From Rhododendron vialii (Eukaryota > Streptophyta > Magnoliopsida > Ericales > Ericaceae): 64,000 nucleotides of DNA. The DNA is taken from positions 7,932,501 through 7,996,500 of the forward strand of contig NC_080560.1 of assembly GCF_030253575.1 (NCBI RefSeq), read 5' to 3'. This document shows positions 1-11,222 of the stretch, in pieces. The notes under the pieces are model-generated. The model saw nothing but the letters and a program-made list of their open reading frames with translations, ran no database searches and was not told where the DNA came from. Every line of letters starts with the position of its first letter. Position 1 is the first letter of the stretch. The position numbers were made by a program, and so were the translations under genes.

Positions 1-1087
1 ATAGTATTTCATTAGGAGGTTAGGAGTTCAAGTCTCTCCATCTGTATGTAGATGTTCTTCCTTTTGAGGTATTTTGTTTTATTTCTTTATTTCTACCCTA
101 TAATTGCTTATTTCTTATACTGGTTGAGTTATTGAACTTGATATTTAATGTAAAAATAATCTCTTCTATCATTTAAAAAAAAAAAACTATTTCAAAGGAA
201 CCCCAATCTAAATTGAAATTCTGCCCGCCAAATCCGAAAATTATCTGATTAAAAATACAACGTGCAATAGTAATGATCGGAATCTGCGGAAATTGGACTT
301 TGGACAACATGGGGGCCATTCCAGTTGTATGTCGCCAATACATTAGTCAGAAAGTTGGGCCACACATTTGACCATGGAAAGGGTTTATATAAAGTGAAAA
401 ATATTCATCATTATCATCAATCCATAACATGGATATTACCCAATTTTCTATAGCTCTACTTTTCTTATCATTAAAATTTCAAAGTTCAACCCAAATATAT
501 TCCCTTTGGCATCCTATTTTAGTTTCTATTTTGCATTTGAGTTGTGAAATCTAAAATTTGAATTATGGAAAGAATATATTATGAATTTGATATAGTGATT
601 GGGAGATTTGTGCGGTATAAATTTTGCAACAGAATAATGTTTAAGAATACAACGTGATAAATAGATTATGATTTGTTATTCGACCACGTTGCCTTTGAGA
701 GTATTTATTAACAAGATATGAGTATGCGTGCTTATTTCTTCCACCAATTACCATTTTTAGCTATAAAAGTATTTTTAAATTTTCTCTTTATCCTTTGATC
801 TCACTAATATATTGACATTTTTTTATTCAACACACAAATTGGATTAGTGATTTTCAATATGAGGGATATCATAAGAATCCTAATGAAGGGTAAATAGCAT
901 TATTTCGCAAAGGTTAAATGAAACTATATATTTCAACTTCATGGATCTTTCTTAATCATAAAAGTAGCCGCATTGTATACTTAACACCTGAAAAAGGGTG
1001 TGTGCTCCATGTCCTGCACGTATGGTTGGACATGTAAGCAAGCGAATTTTGCACATAATACGAACTTATCAAGAATTAGGCGTGAAA
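1..1087. other. AT-rich intergenic DNA
   Basis: No gene is recognised here. The stretch is AT-rich with no long reading frame. A sequence near bases 24-40 resembles the B box of a tRNA-derived SINE (GTTCAAGTCTC), but the rest of such an element would lie outside the window, so it is not called. Confidence 0.5.
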
Positions 1088-1099
1088 CTCTTATATTAT

Positions 1100-1140
<41 letters not shown>

Positions 1141-2349
1141 AACGAAGCCATTTCAGTCCTAGGGCTAAACCTCAGTTGTCGCAGCCTGGGGGGGAGGTGC
1201 CCTCCTCCCCCCGGGTCTGATTTCCTCCTCTGTCCCCCTCTATCTCTCTCTCCTTACCTCTATTCTTCTAGATCGATGTCCTTCAGATGTCTCTTTACCG
1301 CCGTTCTATCTTCCCTACCTCGCCTCTCCTGGTCATTGCTTTGCTATCCACTGATCACCACATCTGAGTTCGGTCATCCTAACGGCTAGGGTCGAACAGC
1401 AGTCGAAGGTGTTGGGGTAGAACGGATCCCACCACGTTTACCATTGCTGGACAGACGTGGGTTTTGCCTAATGGCCCTATGGGTCTTTTCGGCCAGAGGA
1501 TGGCCGTGGAAGCTTAGGGGAGGTGGCAGTCGGCGCAGCGGTGGTTTTGATGTAGAATCATCATTTCCTCGTTGGTCGTGGGTGGCTAGTTTGGTGGCGT
1601 TGTTTCTGGTTCTGGTTTGTATGGGTCTTGGGGGGGGGGGTGTTCTGTAGTGTAGATATTGTTCTAACTTTGTTTTGCAGGTTCTCCGTTATTCAAGAAA
1701 ATGATCGGTGAATATGGCAGTTTGGATCTGTGATGATCTGATCCGGTGGTGGTGAGATGGATGTGGCTCCTATGGTTGTGATGCTTTGGTCGTCTTTTGT
1801 GTGCCAAAGTCTGGTCGGCGGCCTTCCGAGCTCTCAATTGGGCATGGGGCTCGCATTTCGTTGTTCTAGGGTGGTGATCTCGCTGATACAGATTGTTTTG
1901 TTGCAGGGGATTGTTCGTATATGACAGATGGTGGTAGTGGTTGGCCCTCATGCCCTGACTGCCTTGGCTTTCACTTTCGTAGGCTGGTTCTCGTCGCTAA
2001 TCTCTACATCTGGGAGAGGCTGGCTCGGCTTAATGGTGAGGCTGGGCTCCGATGGTTTGTACGGCGGTGGCTGCCGATGTAGTTGGGGTATTATGAGATG
2101 GTTTGGGCGGGCCGGTCCAGGCTTGGGCCAGATTTTGGTGTTTGGGCTTTCTTTGTTTAATTTGGGTGTTGAGTTGAGCTTTAATGTATTATCTGCTGTG
2201 AATCCTGGAAGACCTTTGGGTGTTATGGGCTTTGCCCTTGTGATGTATTATCCAACTGTTTGTTCGATTCCCTTTCTCTTTTGCCGTTTTTAATAAAATT
2301 CATCTTTTGCCGATACAAAAAAAGAAGAAGAAGAAGCTCTTATATTATG
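1088..2349 (+). mobile_element. Retroposed unit with a perfect 13-bp target-site duplication
   Basis: The 13-mer CTCTTATATTATG occurs at 1088-1100 and again at 2337-2349, bracketing a 1236-bp insert. The insert starts with a long CT microsatellite (about 1101-1139). It ends with an AATAAAA signal (2292-2298) followed by an A/GAA-rich tail just before the second duplication. A long direct duplication plus a 3' A-rich tail is the signature of LINE-driven retroposition. No reverse transcriptase or other recognisable protein is seen: the internal frames of 68-129 residues lack known motifs. It could be a 5'-truncated LINE, a large non-autonomous element, or a retrocopy of a non-coding or UTR-rich transcript that starts with a CT-rich leader. 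Confidence 0.75.
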
Positions 2350-3248
2350 CATAAAATTTTCTCAAGGCCCGTAGGCAAAAATTACATGTACTTATCACTT
2401 AGTATTTAGTAACGTACATAGAAATTGTTAACCTTCTTTCGGACAATGAATAATATGAACCAAATCCTTCATATTCTGTAAAATTTTTGCGGACATCCAT
2501 ATACTTCACCATGTACACCAAAATCAAAGTTTATTATTGTCTTTTGTCAAACAAAACTCAACACTACATAATTAAACCACCACTTCAAATCAATTTCATT
2601 ATGGAATTATCTTGAGACAAAAAGGCAATTCAGCAACTTCATAGTATCCATGTTGGTGGAATTAGACAAGTATCTCACACTAAACGAATTCTGATATACG
2701 GAGATAACAGATATGTGACCCAAAGTTAATACACATACCCAATCCAATTTAGCAAAAGCAACCAAAAAGGGGGCATGCCACAAGTAAAAGTGAGTGGACT
2801 AGAATATGACAAGAGCCTTGAGGAAGCTAGAAGACTCCGGAAGGTTCAAGAAGACTATAGATATGTGTGAAGTCTTCTAGAACATGATGGAAGGGAATGA
2901 ACTTATTATATTCTAGAATGTAGAAGAAAGTAGTGCACACCTATATAAAAAGTGGAAGGCCTCATTTGTGGGTGTGGTAGTAAGAAGAACTCCAAAGTGG
3001 GGGAGTACCATCCAAATAATTGTGTTGTGTCAAGTGTATGTCAAGCATTTGTATACGTAATAAAGTTTGCATTCCTTCCCTCACTTGGGCTCCCAATAGC
3101 GATATCTATGTAGTCAACATTCAAGTTTGATCTAATGCCTACTGATAAGGCTTTCTTTTTTAGGTAAGGTGATTGCCACTCCTCGATAGCACTGATGCCC
3201 ATCCAATGCCCTAGGAATAGGATTTCTGTCGATCTAAAGGAGCATTTC
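2350..3248. other. Intergenic DNA with a possible LTR-like remnant
   Basis: No gene is seen. Around 2941-2951 there is a TATA-like CTATATAAAAAG, and at 3056-3066 an AATAAAG signal about 115 bp downstream, a spacing like the promoter and polyadenylation site of a Copia-type LTR. A possible TG start lies near 2651. No target-site duplication or matching CA end was found, so this stays a weak remnant call. Confidence 0.25.
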
Positions 3249-3457
3249 TGTGAGACCCGAGTCATTTGTTATTGTGCATTTTGGAGATTGGGTGAAATTA
3301 AAGAAGATAAATGTCATATGACAATTAAAACGGGTTTAAAGATCATCAAGTATTTTGTGGGATTCAAATGAAATTGGGTTAAAATTTAAAGGCCTTGGTG
3401 ATATTTAAGGTCAGTTTGCATGTCAAGGTTTAGGTGTCACTATGTGAGTTTGGGGTG

Positions 3458-5217
3458 TGCTTCGTTTGCTCCGATATATGGAATAATACCCCAAGCGTAG
3501 GGTTTAACACGTCTGTTGAAGCATAATAAACCGAAAATCCTGGATCGTACCCAAGGAAATAATTATATGGCTTTGCTGGATTTGTAGATGCAAGTAAGGG
3601 GCTTTCGGCTTTTAGACAACCAACTTTGTTTTACTTTAAACGGTGGAAATAAAAGGTTAAATTAAAAACAAATTAACTAGAGAAAAAATAGGCTAGGTCT
3701 AGGAATTATTAACACTCAAGACTCAAGCTAAATCACACTCTTCATCCAATTACATAATTTAAGATACTTGAGTAAGGTTCTCAAATTGGAAGATAAAATG
3801 ATTTGAGAACCAATCTAGCTCTAGAATTCATTTGGCAAATACCTCGAGCGACAGAGCTCTAAGCATCATGTGTGGTGGGTAGGCGATGCTCCCACCTACA
3901 CATGATCAAAGAGGTTAACACCTCAGTAATTTGTCAAACAAACCCGAACCCCACATCAATTTTCAAATCAAAGATTAAAGCTTTATTGGGTGCAAAATGC
4001 AATTTTCGCCCGAGCCATGGGGTGCTAATCACCCCATGACCTAATCCTTGAAACTACTCACTCATATCTAGAGAGAAAAGAGCAAACAAAAATCTACTTA
4101 ACATAATTGAAATAACAAGACTAGAAGAAAATTAGAGATTAAGATAGATCGGGAGTAAAGGAACAACTTTAATTAAAGCGACAATATCAAAAACTAACAA
4201 CTAAAGGCAGAAATTGAAATATTCAAAACTGAAAAATGAAGAACACTCAAGAACAATTTGAATTGCAATGAAATCTAATCTAGATCTAGAAAAATGTACT
4301 ACTTGAATCTATTCTACTTCTTTTTACAAAACAATGACATAAGCTTTTATATCCGCGCCTGGAATATTCCCAAGATGCTCAGAAAATTCGCTCTCAAGTA
4401 ACTCGGCATCGATGGCAACGGCCTTAGAGTGCTCTACTATGGGGCTCGGCATCGATGTAACATATGGCATCCCATCGATGCCGAGGTGGTTAAGGGGTTG
4501 GACCACTAAGGGGCTCGGCATCAATGGACCTTAGAACTTGAAATCGATGCCGACTGCATTATCCCAAAATTCTGCCTTGGCTGCCTGCCTCTTGCTCGGG
4601 CAATTCTGGTTCTGCTCGGGCGAATCAGCTTCTGCTCGGGCAAATCTCCACAGCATTTTAAACTTAAGTAAAGATTGCATTTTAAACTTTTCTTTTACCT
4701 TTTCTTTACTATAATTTATTTAATGAAAATAAGGAAGTACCCCCCATTTGGAAACAATGGCATTACCAGAATTTTGAGATTTCAATCCAATCAAAATGTT
4801 GACCCCCAGCTTTTAGTGTAAAACAGAAAACAACACACTTTCTCTATCGAATAAATGGCTCAAAACATGACCTTAATCTTTGAATAAAACCTTGCAATTT
4901 TGAAGTTGCTCTTAGAAAAATTCAAGGATTAATTACCGCCATTTTTTATTTCGAAAATCGATATTTTTTTCGAAAAGTGATTTTTTCATACTTAGACAGA
5001 TTTTCAGGGGCCGACAGGGTCTTCATTGGTTCCTCGGGTACTTGGACGCACTCGGGCCATGGATGATGTCAAAATATGTCTTATTCACACGATTTACCTG
5101 AAAGCACTAACAACATACCTTATGAGTAAACGCAATTAAGAAGCAACTAATTAAGCGATGAAATTAACTAAAACTAAATACTAGCGCACCCTGCATTGCA
5201 TTAACGGGTGCTTATCA
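3458..5217 (-). mobile_element. Solo LTR A, 1760 bp, flanked by GGGTG duplication
   Basis: Read on the minus strand it starts TGATAAGCACCC and ends in CA. The 5-mer GGGTG is found exactly on both sides (3453-3457 and 5218-5222), the length expected for an LTR retrotransposon integrase. It is a relative of the solo LTR at 32237-33916: both share TGATAAGC at the start, a GGTAAATCGTGTGAATAAG block, the CCCCATGAC region, and a CCCCAAGCGTAGGG block (or its complement) near the end. The segment at 4402-4553 holds five copies of a palindromic GGCATCGATGCC-type motif. It has no protein-coding content. A Gypsy (Tat/Athila-like) origin is inferred from general LTR character only. Confidence 0.85.
4402..4553. 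repeat. Palindromic ATCGAT motif cluster inside LTR A
   Basis: Five copies of CTCGGCATCGATG or its complement occur within about 150 bp (near 4402, 4445, 4473, 4513, 4541). Each centres on the palindrome GCATCGATGC, with one copy mutated to ATCAAT. Just beyond, at about 4594-4650, TGCTCGGGC(A/G)AAT also recurs three times. Confidence 0.8.
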
Positions 5218-5710
5218 GGGTGCACGTGAGTGATGAGGGGAGGGGTTGTGTGCTTGCATGACCAATGCCCAGGGAAGGGAAAATAAGACACGCCTCTGAA
5301 AAGGGTAAGAAGGAAAAAAAAAAAAAAAAAAGGGAGAAAGGGAAGGAAAAAAAAAAGGAGGCCAGTAGATAGGGAACAGTTTTAAAAGAAAAGAAAAGGA
5401 GGATTGCCTCCAGAGATCTCTCGAGGTTAATGCTCACCAAGTATTGGTTCTCAATTTTGGAGAGGGTGAGTTTTACTTTAATTCAAGAGGTTTGAAAATT
5501 TGATTTAAAAAGAGGAAACCCATGGTGAGCCGTTTCTTTTAGTTTTCTTAGTTGACCATTATGAATAATGGAGTAGAATTTGGATTAGATGAGTGAAGGT
5601 CAGGATCAGAGTGATGGTTTGACTTTAAAGAACTTATAGTTAAATTCTTACCTGTAGGTGGGTGGGAGCATGTTGTGTGTGGGTAAACGTATTTGGTTCG
5701 GGGTGTTACA

Positions 5711-6520
5711 AATTCTCTTCCTTTACATAGAGGTGATTCTTCCTTGATGTCTTTGTACTAGGTTTCTCAGACAGTCCCGGGCGTTGCTCCCTCAGATCCA
5801 GGGGGAACATCAACCTCTTTCTTTGCGACACCCCCATTCATCCCGGCACATGATTGATTTCAATTTAATAAGGCTCAGTTGTGCATCTTCAGCAAGCTTA
5901 CCAAGGAATATTGTATTTATTGCGGTGTACCTCTTTTGTAAACAGATTCGGTCCCTTTATCGTCTAGCCCTCTATTTGTTGGCCAATACCTAAAAAATGT
6001 GGGCTTATGCCTTATGGTTTGTGGATGTCCGTTGTCCTATCTGATTCGTCAGAGGTTTACTTTGAGCAAGGGGGTCCATTCCATTTGAAACGATTTGGAT
6101 CAGAAAATGAACCCATGGCAACAATCAAAGTTTTGGAAGAAAATTGACACCCTAACCTTGCTCACGCGTATCCAGTATTTCATGTTGAAGGCAACATCGA
6201 TTATTACTTGGGCAACTGAAAACATTGGTAGCAGCTTGACAACTTCTTGAAAGAGGAAGGAAATAGAAAGGAGTTGACTGAAAATCACTAAATTTGTGAA
6301 GTCTACCAGAAGATTCTTGTGTGTGTATTTTAGTATTTTTTTTCCCCATATCCTTAATGATGGTTGTCTTAATTTTTTTGATGCTTTTCAACATTTTCTT
6401 TTACACAGAGATTTGCTTCGAGTATGCTACCATTTGACGAAGTTGCCCGTCAAAGTTGATTTGAGCCTAGAGAAGTATATTAATGTAGCTAGATATCCCC
6501 GACATCTCCTTGATAGATTT
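5711..6520. other. Unassigned segment between two LTRs, possible old gene fragment
   Basis: No gene is identified with confidence. A frame on the plus strand at about 6400-6520 encodes a non-repetitive stretch ending in ARYPRHLLDRF. It follows a pyrimidine tract and a CAG that could be a splice acceptor, and it is cut by the LTR starting at 6521. The reading continues plausibly after the LTR at 9838. I do not recognise the family. It may be a decayed gene or the interior of another transposon disrupted by the LTR. Confidence 0.3.
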
Positions 6521-7059
6521 TGTAACGCCTCTAATTTTTGGGTACGTTAAATGAACAATTTCATTTCAAAATAAATAGAGTCTGACTCAATGTTACAGCA
6601 TAAATCTCAAAAGAGTGTTCTTAATCAACAAAAGGAGGGGTAAACTAGGGTTCCTATCTACTGCTCCGCTTCTTCCTCCATTCTGGCCAGTTCCTCGGCT
6701 TCAAAGGCCTTCAAGGTGTAGAGTTCACCATGTTCATCTATAAGATCTGACACATTATACCGGCGTCGCCACCAATATAATATGTCAGGGTTACCAAAGG
6801 TAACACCGTGAGCTACAAAGCTCAATAGAATAATCTCATACCCACTAACCCTTAACTTACAAACAATAGATCATGATTTCTACATAGAATCATGCATATT
6901 TAACAAAACAGTTTGACGATAACACATTCACATTCACTATTCAAGTATCGTTGGTGTCCATGTTTTTCTGTATTTCTCCTACGCGACTCATCGTAGACCG
7001 TGTCACCATTTTTACTTTTCTTTGGCCCAATCAACATTTTCAAAATCATTTTTAACACA

Positions 7060-7270
7060 CCCAACCTTGGTTCAGCCGTTCCGGGTTCCCGAGTATCCTC
7101 ACAATGGTTCCGCTGTCCCGGGTTTCCATTGACACACAAAATCTGCATTGGCTCCTCTCCGCGGATAACCAAGCCATACCTCACCATGGTTCCGCCGGTC
7201 TGGGTTCCCATGAGAACGTACACAACCTCACAATGGTTCCGCTGCTACGGATTCCCATTGGAACTCACAC
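7060..7270. repeat. Degenerate tandem repeat around GGTTCCGC inside the large LTR
   Basis: Four degenerate units follow one another. Each contains a GGTTC(C/A)GC(C/T)G core followed 8-12 bp later by GG(G/A)TTCCC(A/G). Unit spacing is roughly 45-60 bp. Confidence 0.65.
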
Positions 7271-8149
7271 AAAATCACACCACACAATGGGCTATCACGT
7301 CCGGCCACATTGCGGTTTTTCAAAACATTTCACCATTTTCAAACACGCCTTTTCATTAACCACACCCTAGGTGTCATGTTTCTACTTTCTCAATTTTTGT
7401 GTCTCGTTTTCATGCATATACTCCGCGGCAGAACTTTTCGCAAAGGTAAACATAAATCATTCATTGTAATCTTGAAACTAGCAAGACCATCCAACTCAAT
7501 ATCATACCACAAATAATACAAGCAATTCATGTATGCATGCTCATAACTCCTTTGAAATATCAAAATACGAATACTTTAAATCAAATGGTAAAGTTTTAAC
7601 CTTCGAAAACCGTTCTTTTCTCCTTTGTGGGAAGTTCAAAAGAACATATGTTTATTCAAGGTAATAAGTCGATTATTCAAACATACTCATACTTCCATTA
7701 GCATAATAAGTATTCTAGCGATTAAGCATTTTAACAATTTAAGCAATAGATAACCTTATATACTTTTTAACATACAGTTCTATGCTATATGTTGAGTTAG
7801 TGAACGAGGGACTCTACCTTTCTTCTTGGCGGTAGGGCGGCTACGGAGAGTATGTCGGTGATCGGGCGGAGTAACTTCCTACGGAATGCTTACGGTAGCT
7901 TCGAAAGAGAAAGGATTTCTCTCGAAACTAGTTCTTGACTACACTACCTAACTTTTTGGATCGAAAGGGTGGTTAAGTGGCGGTTTAGTGGAGGTCTAGG
8001 ATGAGTTTCTTGAAGAACTTCAAGGACATTCAAGAACTCTCAAGAATCACAAACAATTAGCAAAGAACAAGCAAGAATTCTTAAGCTTTCTAGAGAGAAG
8101 GTGGAGGAAAGGATTGGTGTGAGTTGAAATGAAGTATGGGAGGGCTATT

Positions 8150-9365
8150 TATAGCCAAAGTCTTGGCTATTACCCAATGAATAAAATTTTTCCTAGCAAT
8201 TATTGTCCAATGGACAAAGGAATATAGGTAATAATTTGATATGACTAGTCATGGAAATCTATTGTCCAAGGGATAATATTTTCCCTAACATTTATTGTCC
8301 AATGGACAAAGAATAGTGGTGATAATTTTGAAATGACTAGTCATGGGAATCTATTGTCCAAGGGATAATATTTTTCCTAACATTTATTGTCCAATGGAAA
8401 AAGAATATTGGTGATAATTTTGAAATGACTAGTCATGGGAATCTATTGTCCAAGGGATAATATTTTTCCTAACATTTATGGACCAATGGGTAAAAAATCA
8501 TTGGTGAAAATTATGGCTTGAAATGACTAAACATGGGAATAAAAATGATTACTCCTATGGTATGACTAGTCTTGTTAAGTTTATGTACACCTTGGCAAGT
8601 CTAGCCTCCATGATCCAAAGGGGTAAAAATTCTCCTAACAATTATTATCCAAGGGATATTGATGGTAAGTAAGGTTGATGTGACTAGGCTTAGGCTTACT
8701 TCTTTTGAAAGCAAAATAAGGGTTTCCCATGGTCCAAGATTCCTATATGACTTGTCTGGTCCAATTTAGGCTTTCATTGGCAAGACTAACTTCTATTACC
8801 CAAGGGGTACAAATTTCCCTAGCAATTATTAACCAAAGGGTAAAAGGTGATGGTGATGTCAAGATTATTCTAGATAGGACAACACATAGATTTGAGAAAG
8901 CATACTGTCCTATAAGTTGGGGAAAGTACACTAGCACATGGGTTGGGATAAGTACAGTGATACATATACTTCTAATTACCTCATGAACTAATGGGTAATA
9001 ATTTTTCTACTTTCTATTACCCAATGGATAAACAATCATGTCATACTATTCATGACATGACAAGTTAAAGGTACTATGATGTCATGGCTTTAACTAATGA
9101 TCACTAACTTTCCTAGGTTTTATTATCCACTGGATACGTAATCATGTCACACTATTCATGACATGACAAGTCTAAAGTATAATGATGGGTAGTCAAGTCA
9201 TGTTATTATCCAATGGATCATAGTTTTTCTAGTTCCTAGTACTCAATGGATAAAAAATAAAAGAGGTAGGTACGGGCTTGAATAGTCTTGTCAACCTTGG
9301 CAAGTCTAGATTTTATTAACCAACGGGTAAAGTTTTCCCTAGCAAATACTATCCAATGGGTAGGA
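8150..9365. repeat. Field of about 20 degenerate CCAATGG motifs
   Basis: Beyond the regular 92-bp units, a motif of the form ATT(A/G)(T/C)CCAA(T/G)GG(G/A)TAA appears about twenty times to 9360. Examples lie near 8263, 8352, 8446, 8606, 8645, 8797, 8830, 8985, 9020, 9128, 9207, 9238, 9318 and 9350. Most copies are near-palindromes centred on CCAATGG/CCATTGG. Confidence 0.7.
8201..8476. repeat. 92-bp tandem repeat, three full units
   Basis: TATTGTCCAATGGA recurs at 8201, 8293 and 8385, an exact 92-bp period, and a diverged fourth unit starts at 8477. Each unit also carries ATGACTAGTCATG (a near-palindrome) and TATTGTCCAAGGGATAAT. The array lies inside the 3.3-kb LTR. Confidence 0.85.
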
Positions 9366-9837
9366 TAAGTAATGATGCTAGGTAAAGTTGAAATGACTAA
9401 ACATGAAGTAATTATAATTACCTCTCTAGGTCTAAAAGGTTCAACTAGGATTGAGAGGTGTCCATAAGTCTCAAAAACGGTTAAAAAGGTCCATCTAGGG
9501 TTAGAAAATTGTAACTAGGTGGATTGGTAGTTCGATTTCTCAAACTAATCGGTTAGAAACTAACCTTACTTGCCAAGTAGGATTTCTAGCCAAGAAATAT
9601 GATTTAAAAATTTTATTTAACTCACTAGAAAAAAGTACAAGTGCTTCTACAAGCATACTTGTCTTTAGAAAATGACTAGATTGTCCGGTGCGAAAAGATA
9701 TAATTTTACAAGTCTCAAATCTAATTATGACAGATTATTAAAATTAAAAAGAAATTTTTAGTAGCAAATCCAAGTAATTAAAATAAAATTTAAATATTTA
9801 ACAAAATTTTTATTTACGAAAAATCAGAGTCGTTACA

Positions 9838-10472
9838 AATTTTGGCCCTTTGGGAGCACCTACCTGCGAGGTACGGAATGGCCTCACAATCAAGCTCTTT
9901 GTAGCAGAAATATTTCAAGGAAGTCACCTGATATATGAGTGGAACGCATCCACGGACAGAACGTCTTCAAGGACCCACCAAAGGCGGCTCAAAGGGATGC
10001 TCGTCCGCGTTATATGTGCGAACCTGCCCTCTCCAAACTCTATACCCCATGAGTTATGCGCATTCCAGTAATGCACGCCATCTGAACTCGGAAATGCTTG
10101 CTTTTCATAATGAACTAAACTTCTGTTGAAAGATAAAGAAGTTGACGTCCATGTAATAAATGCGAAAAAACCAGATCCTGGCGTTGGTGCTGAAGTGGTT
10201 CAAAATGCGACCTGAATTCATTTGGTGGTGTACACAATGCGAAGCGGCCATTGTTAACATACTTTTTTAGAAATTGGGACTCGTAATGTTCTGTGGTTTA
10301 TGGAATTTGGAAACAGTTTATCATTTTTTGGGCTGGTCAATAAAACACCGATTTTGTTTGTCAATTTACTTGGATAGTTGGTAAGTTCTATTGGTTAATG
10401 GATTATTTTTTTGATGATATGTTCCTTTGGCAATTGTGGCTGTTTACTGGGCTTGCAATGAGTAAAAAATTT
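9838..10472. other. Continuation of the segment interrupted by the large LTR, then intergenic DNA
   Basis: The first 230 bp has an open frame on the plus strand (about 9850-10071) and may once have been contiguous with the frame ending at 6520. No known domain is recognised. The remainder is AT-rich without features. Confidence 0.25.
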
Positions 10473-10604
10473 GGGAAAATGACGGTCAATGACATGTTTT
10501 GATAATTAATACCCGCCAATGACATTTTCAGCATTAACAAATGTTTTTTGCTTGTTCTTGGCGGGTATTAATTATCAAAACACGTCCTGGGCCGTCATTT
10601 TCCC
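10473..10604. mobile_element. 132-bp hairpin MITE, copy 1 of a two-copy family
   Basis: The ends are inverted repeats: GGGAAAATGACGG at the left and its complement at the right, extending through GATAATTAATACCCGCCAA. A related copy is at 47810-47943. The flanking 9-mers (ending AAATTT on both sides) are similar but not identical, which would fit a Mutator-like 9-bp duplication that has decayed. Confidence 0.7.
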
Positions 10605-10984
10605 TTAAAATTTTGGTTGTCATTGGATTCGTGGGGCTTCAATAATGTAGGAATTAGGATGAAACTGGTTTGGTGACAACTTTGCAAGTTTATAATGTTG
10701 GTGTAGTAAAAAATATATATATATATATTTGGGTCAATATGGTAGAATAGAACTGGACTACATTGTACTTAAGTCCATTTGACTCATTGATGGGCTTAAT
10801 ATTAAACAAGCTTGAGCATCAATCCCATATTGGGCTCTGGAATTGAGCGGCCCACCATTAATATAAACATACCTTGGGAACTCGGATCCTTTGCAGTGAA
10901 ATTCTTCTAGTAATGTTCTTCCTCAATTCAAGATGAAAGGTTTCATATCTATGGTCCGGAAAACAAATTGTTAGTATAAGAGGT

Positions 10985-11222
10985 CTGGGACCCGGGGACC
11001 CTGCCGAGCGGCACCCCTGCCAAGCAGGTGCCGAGCGGCCAATCCAGCCATTCATCTCGGAATCAACGGCCCGGATCGAAACATCTTTTTCCTTTTCCTT
11101 TCTTTTTTTTTAAATCCGTTCGGTACCTTTACATCTGGGCCGTCCAAAACACTTTTGGACGGCCGAGATGTGCTCGGCACCCCTGCCAAGCACCCCTGCT
11201 TGGCAGGGTCTCCAGGTCCAAG
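10985..11222. mobile_element. GC-rich MITE of the CTTGGCAGGG family, copy 1
   Basis: Motifs such as CCTGCC(A/G)AGC, GCCGAGCGG and CATCTCGG occur in inverted orientation at both ends around a T-rich centre. Similar sequence lies at 19676-19871 and, as a partial copy, at 43256-43350. Shared termini are GGGGTGCTTGGCAGGGGTGC-like. It has no coding capacity. Confidence 0.6.

Larger units (their letters stand above)
3249..5710 (+). mobile_element. Solo LTR (Gypsy-like) interrupted by another solo LTR
   Basis: The outer segment begins TGTGAGACCC and ends GGGGTGTTACA, termini typical of plant Gypsy chromovirus-type LTRs (family knowledge). Flanking 5-mers are ATTTC on the left and AATTC on the right, a 4/5 match to a target-site duplication. 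A second, intact LTR sits inside it at 3458-5217. Subtracting that insert leaves about 0.7 kb of outer LTR. No internal gag-pol region is present, so it is interpreted as a solo LTR formed by recombination. The flanking duplication is imperfect, so the boundaries are less certain than those of the insert. Confidence 0.5.
6521..9837 (-). mobile_element. Large solo LTR, 3.3 kb, chromovirus (Tekay/Del)-like
   Basis: The left end reads TGTAACGCC and the right end CGTTACA. Read on the minus strand the element begins TGTAACGACTCTGATTTTTCG, a start typical of Tekay/Del chromovirus LTRs, which are also unusually long (family knowledge). Flanking 5-mers are GATTT and AATTT, a 4/5 match. It contains degenerate repeats built around GGTTCCGC at 7060-7270, a 92-bp tandem array at 8201-8476, and a wider field of CCAATGG-like motifs to about 9360. 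No gag-pol sequence is seen. It interrupts a segment that resumes at 9838. Confidence 0.6.

Noticed and set aside
4324..4524. 66-codon frame inside LTR A
   Set aside because: It translates the palindromic repeat cassette; no sign of coding constraint.
8201..8476. CRISPR-like regular repeats
   Set aside because: The 92-bp units are nearly identical along their whole length with no unique spacers, and lie in a plant LTR.
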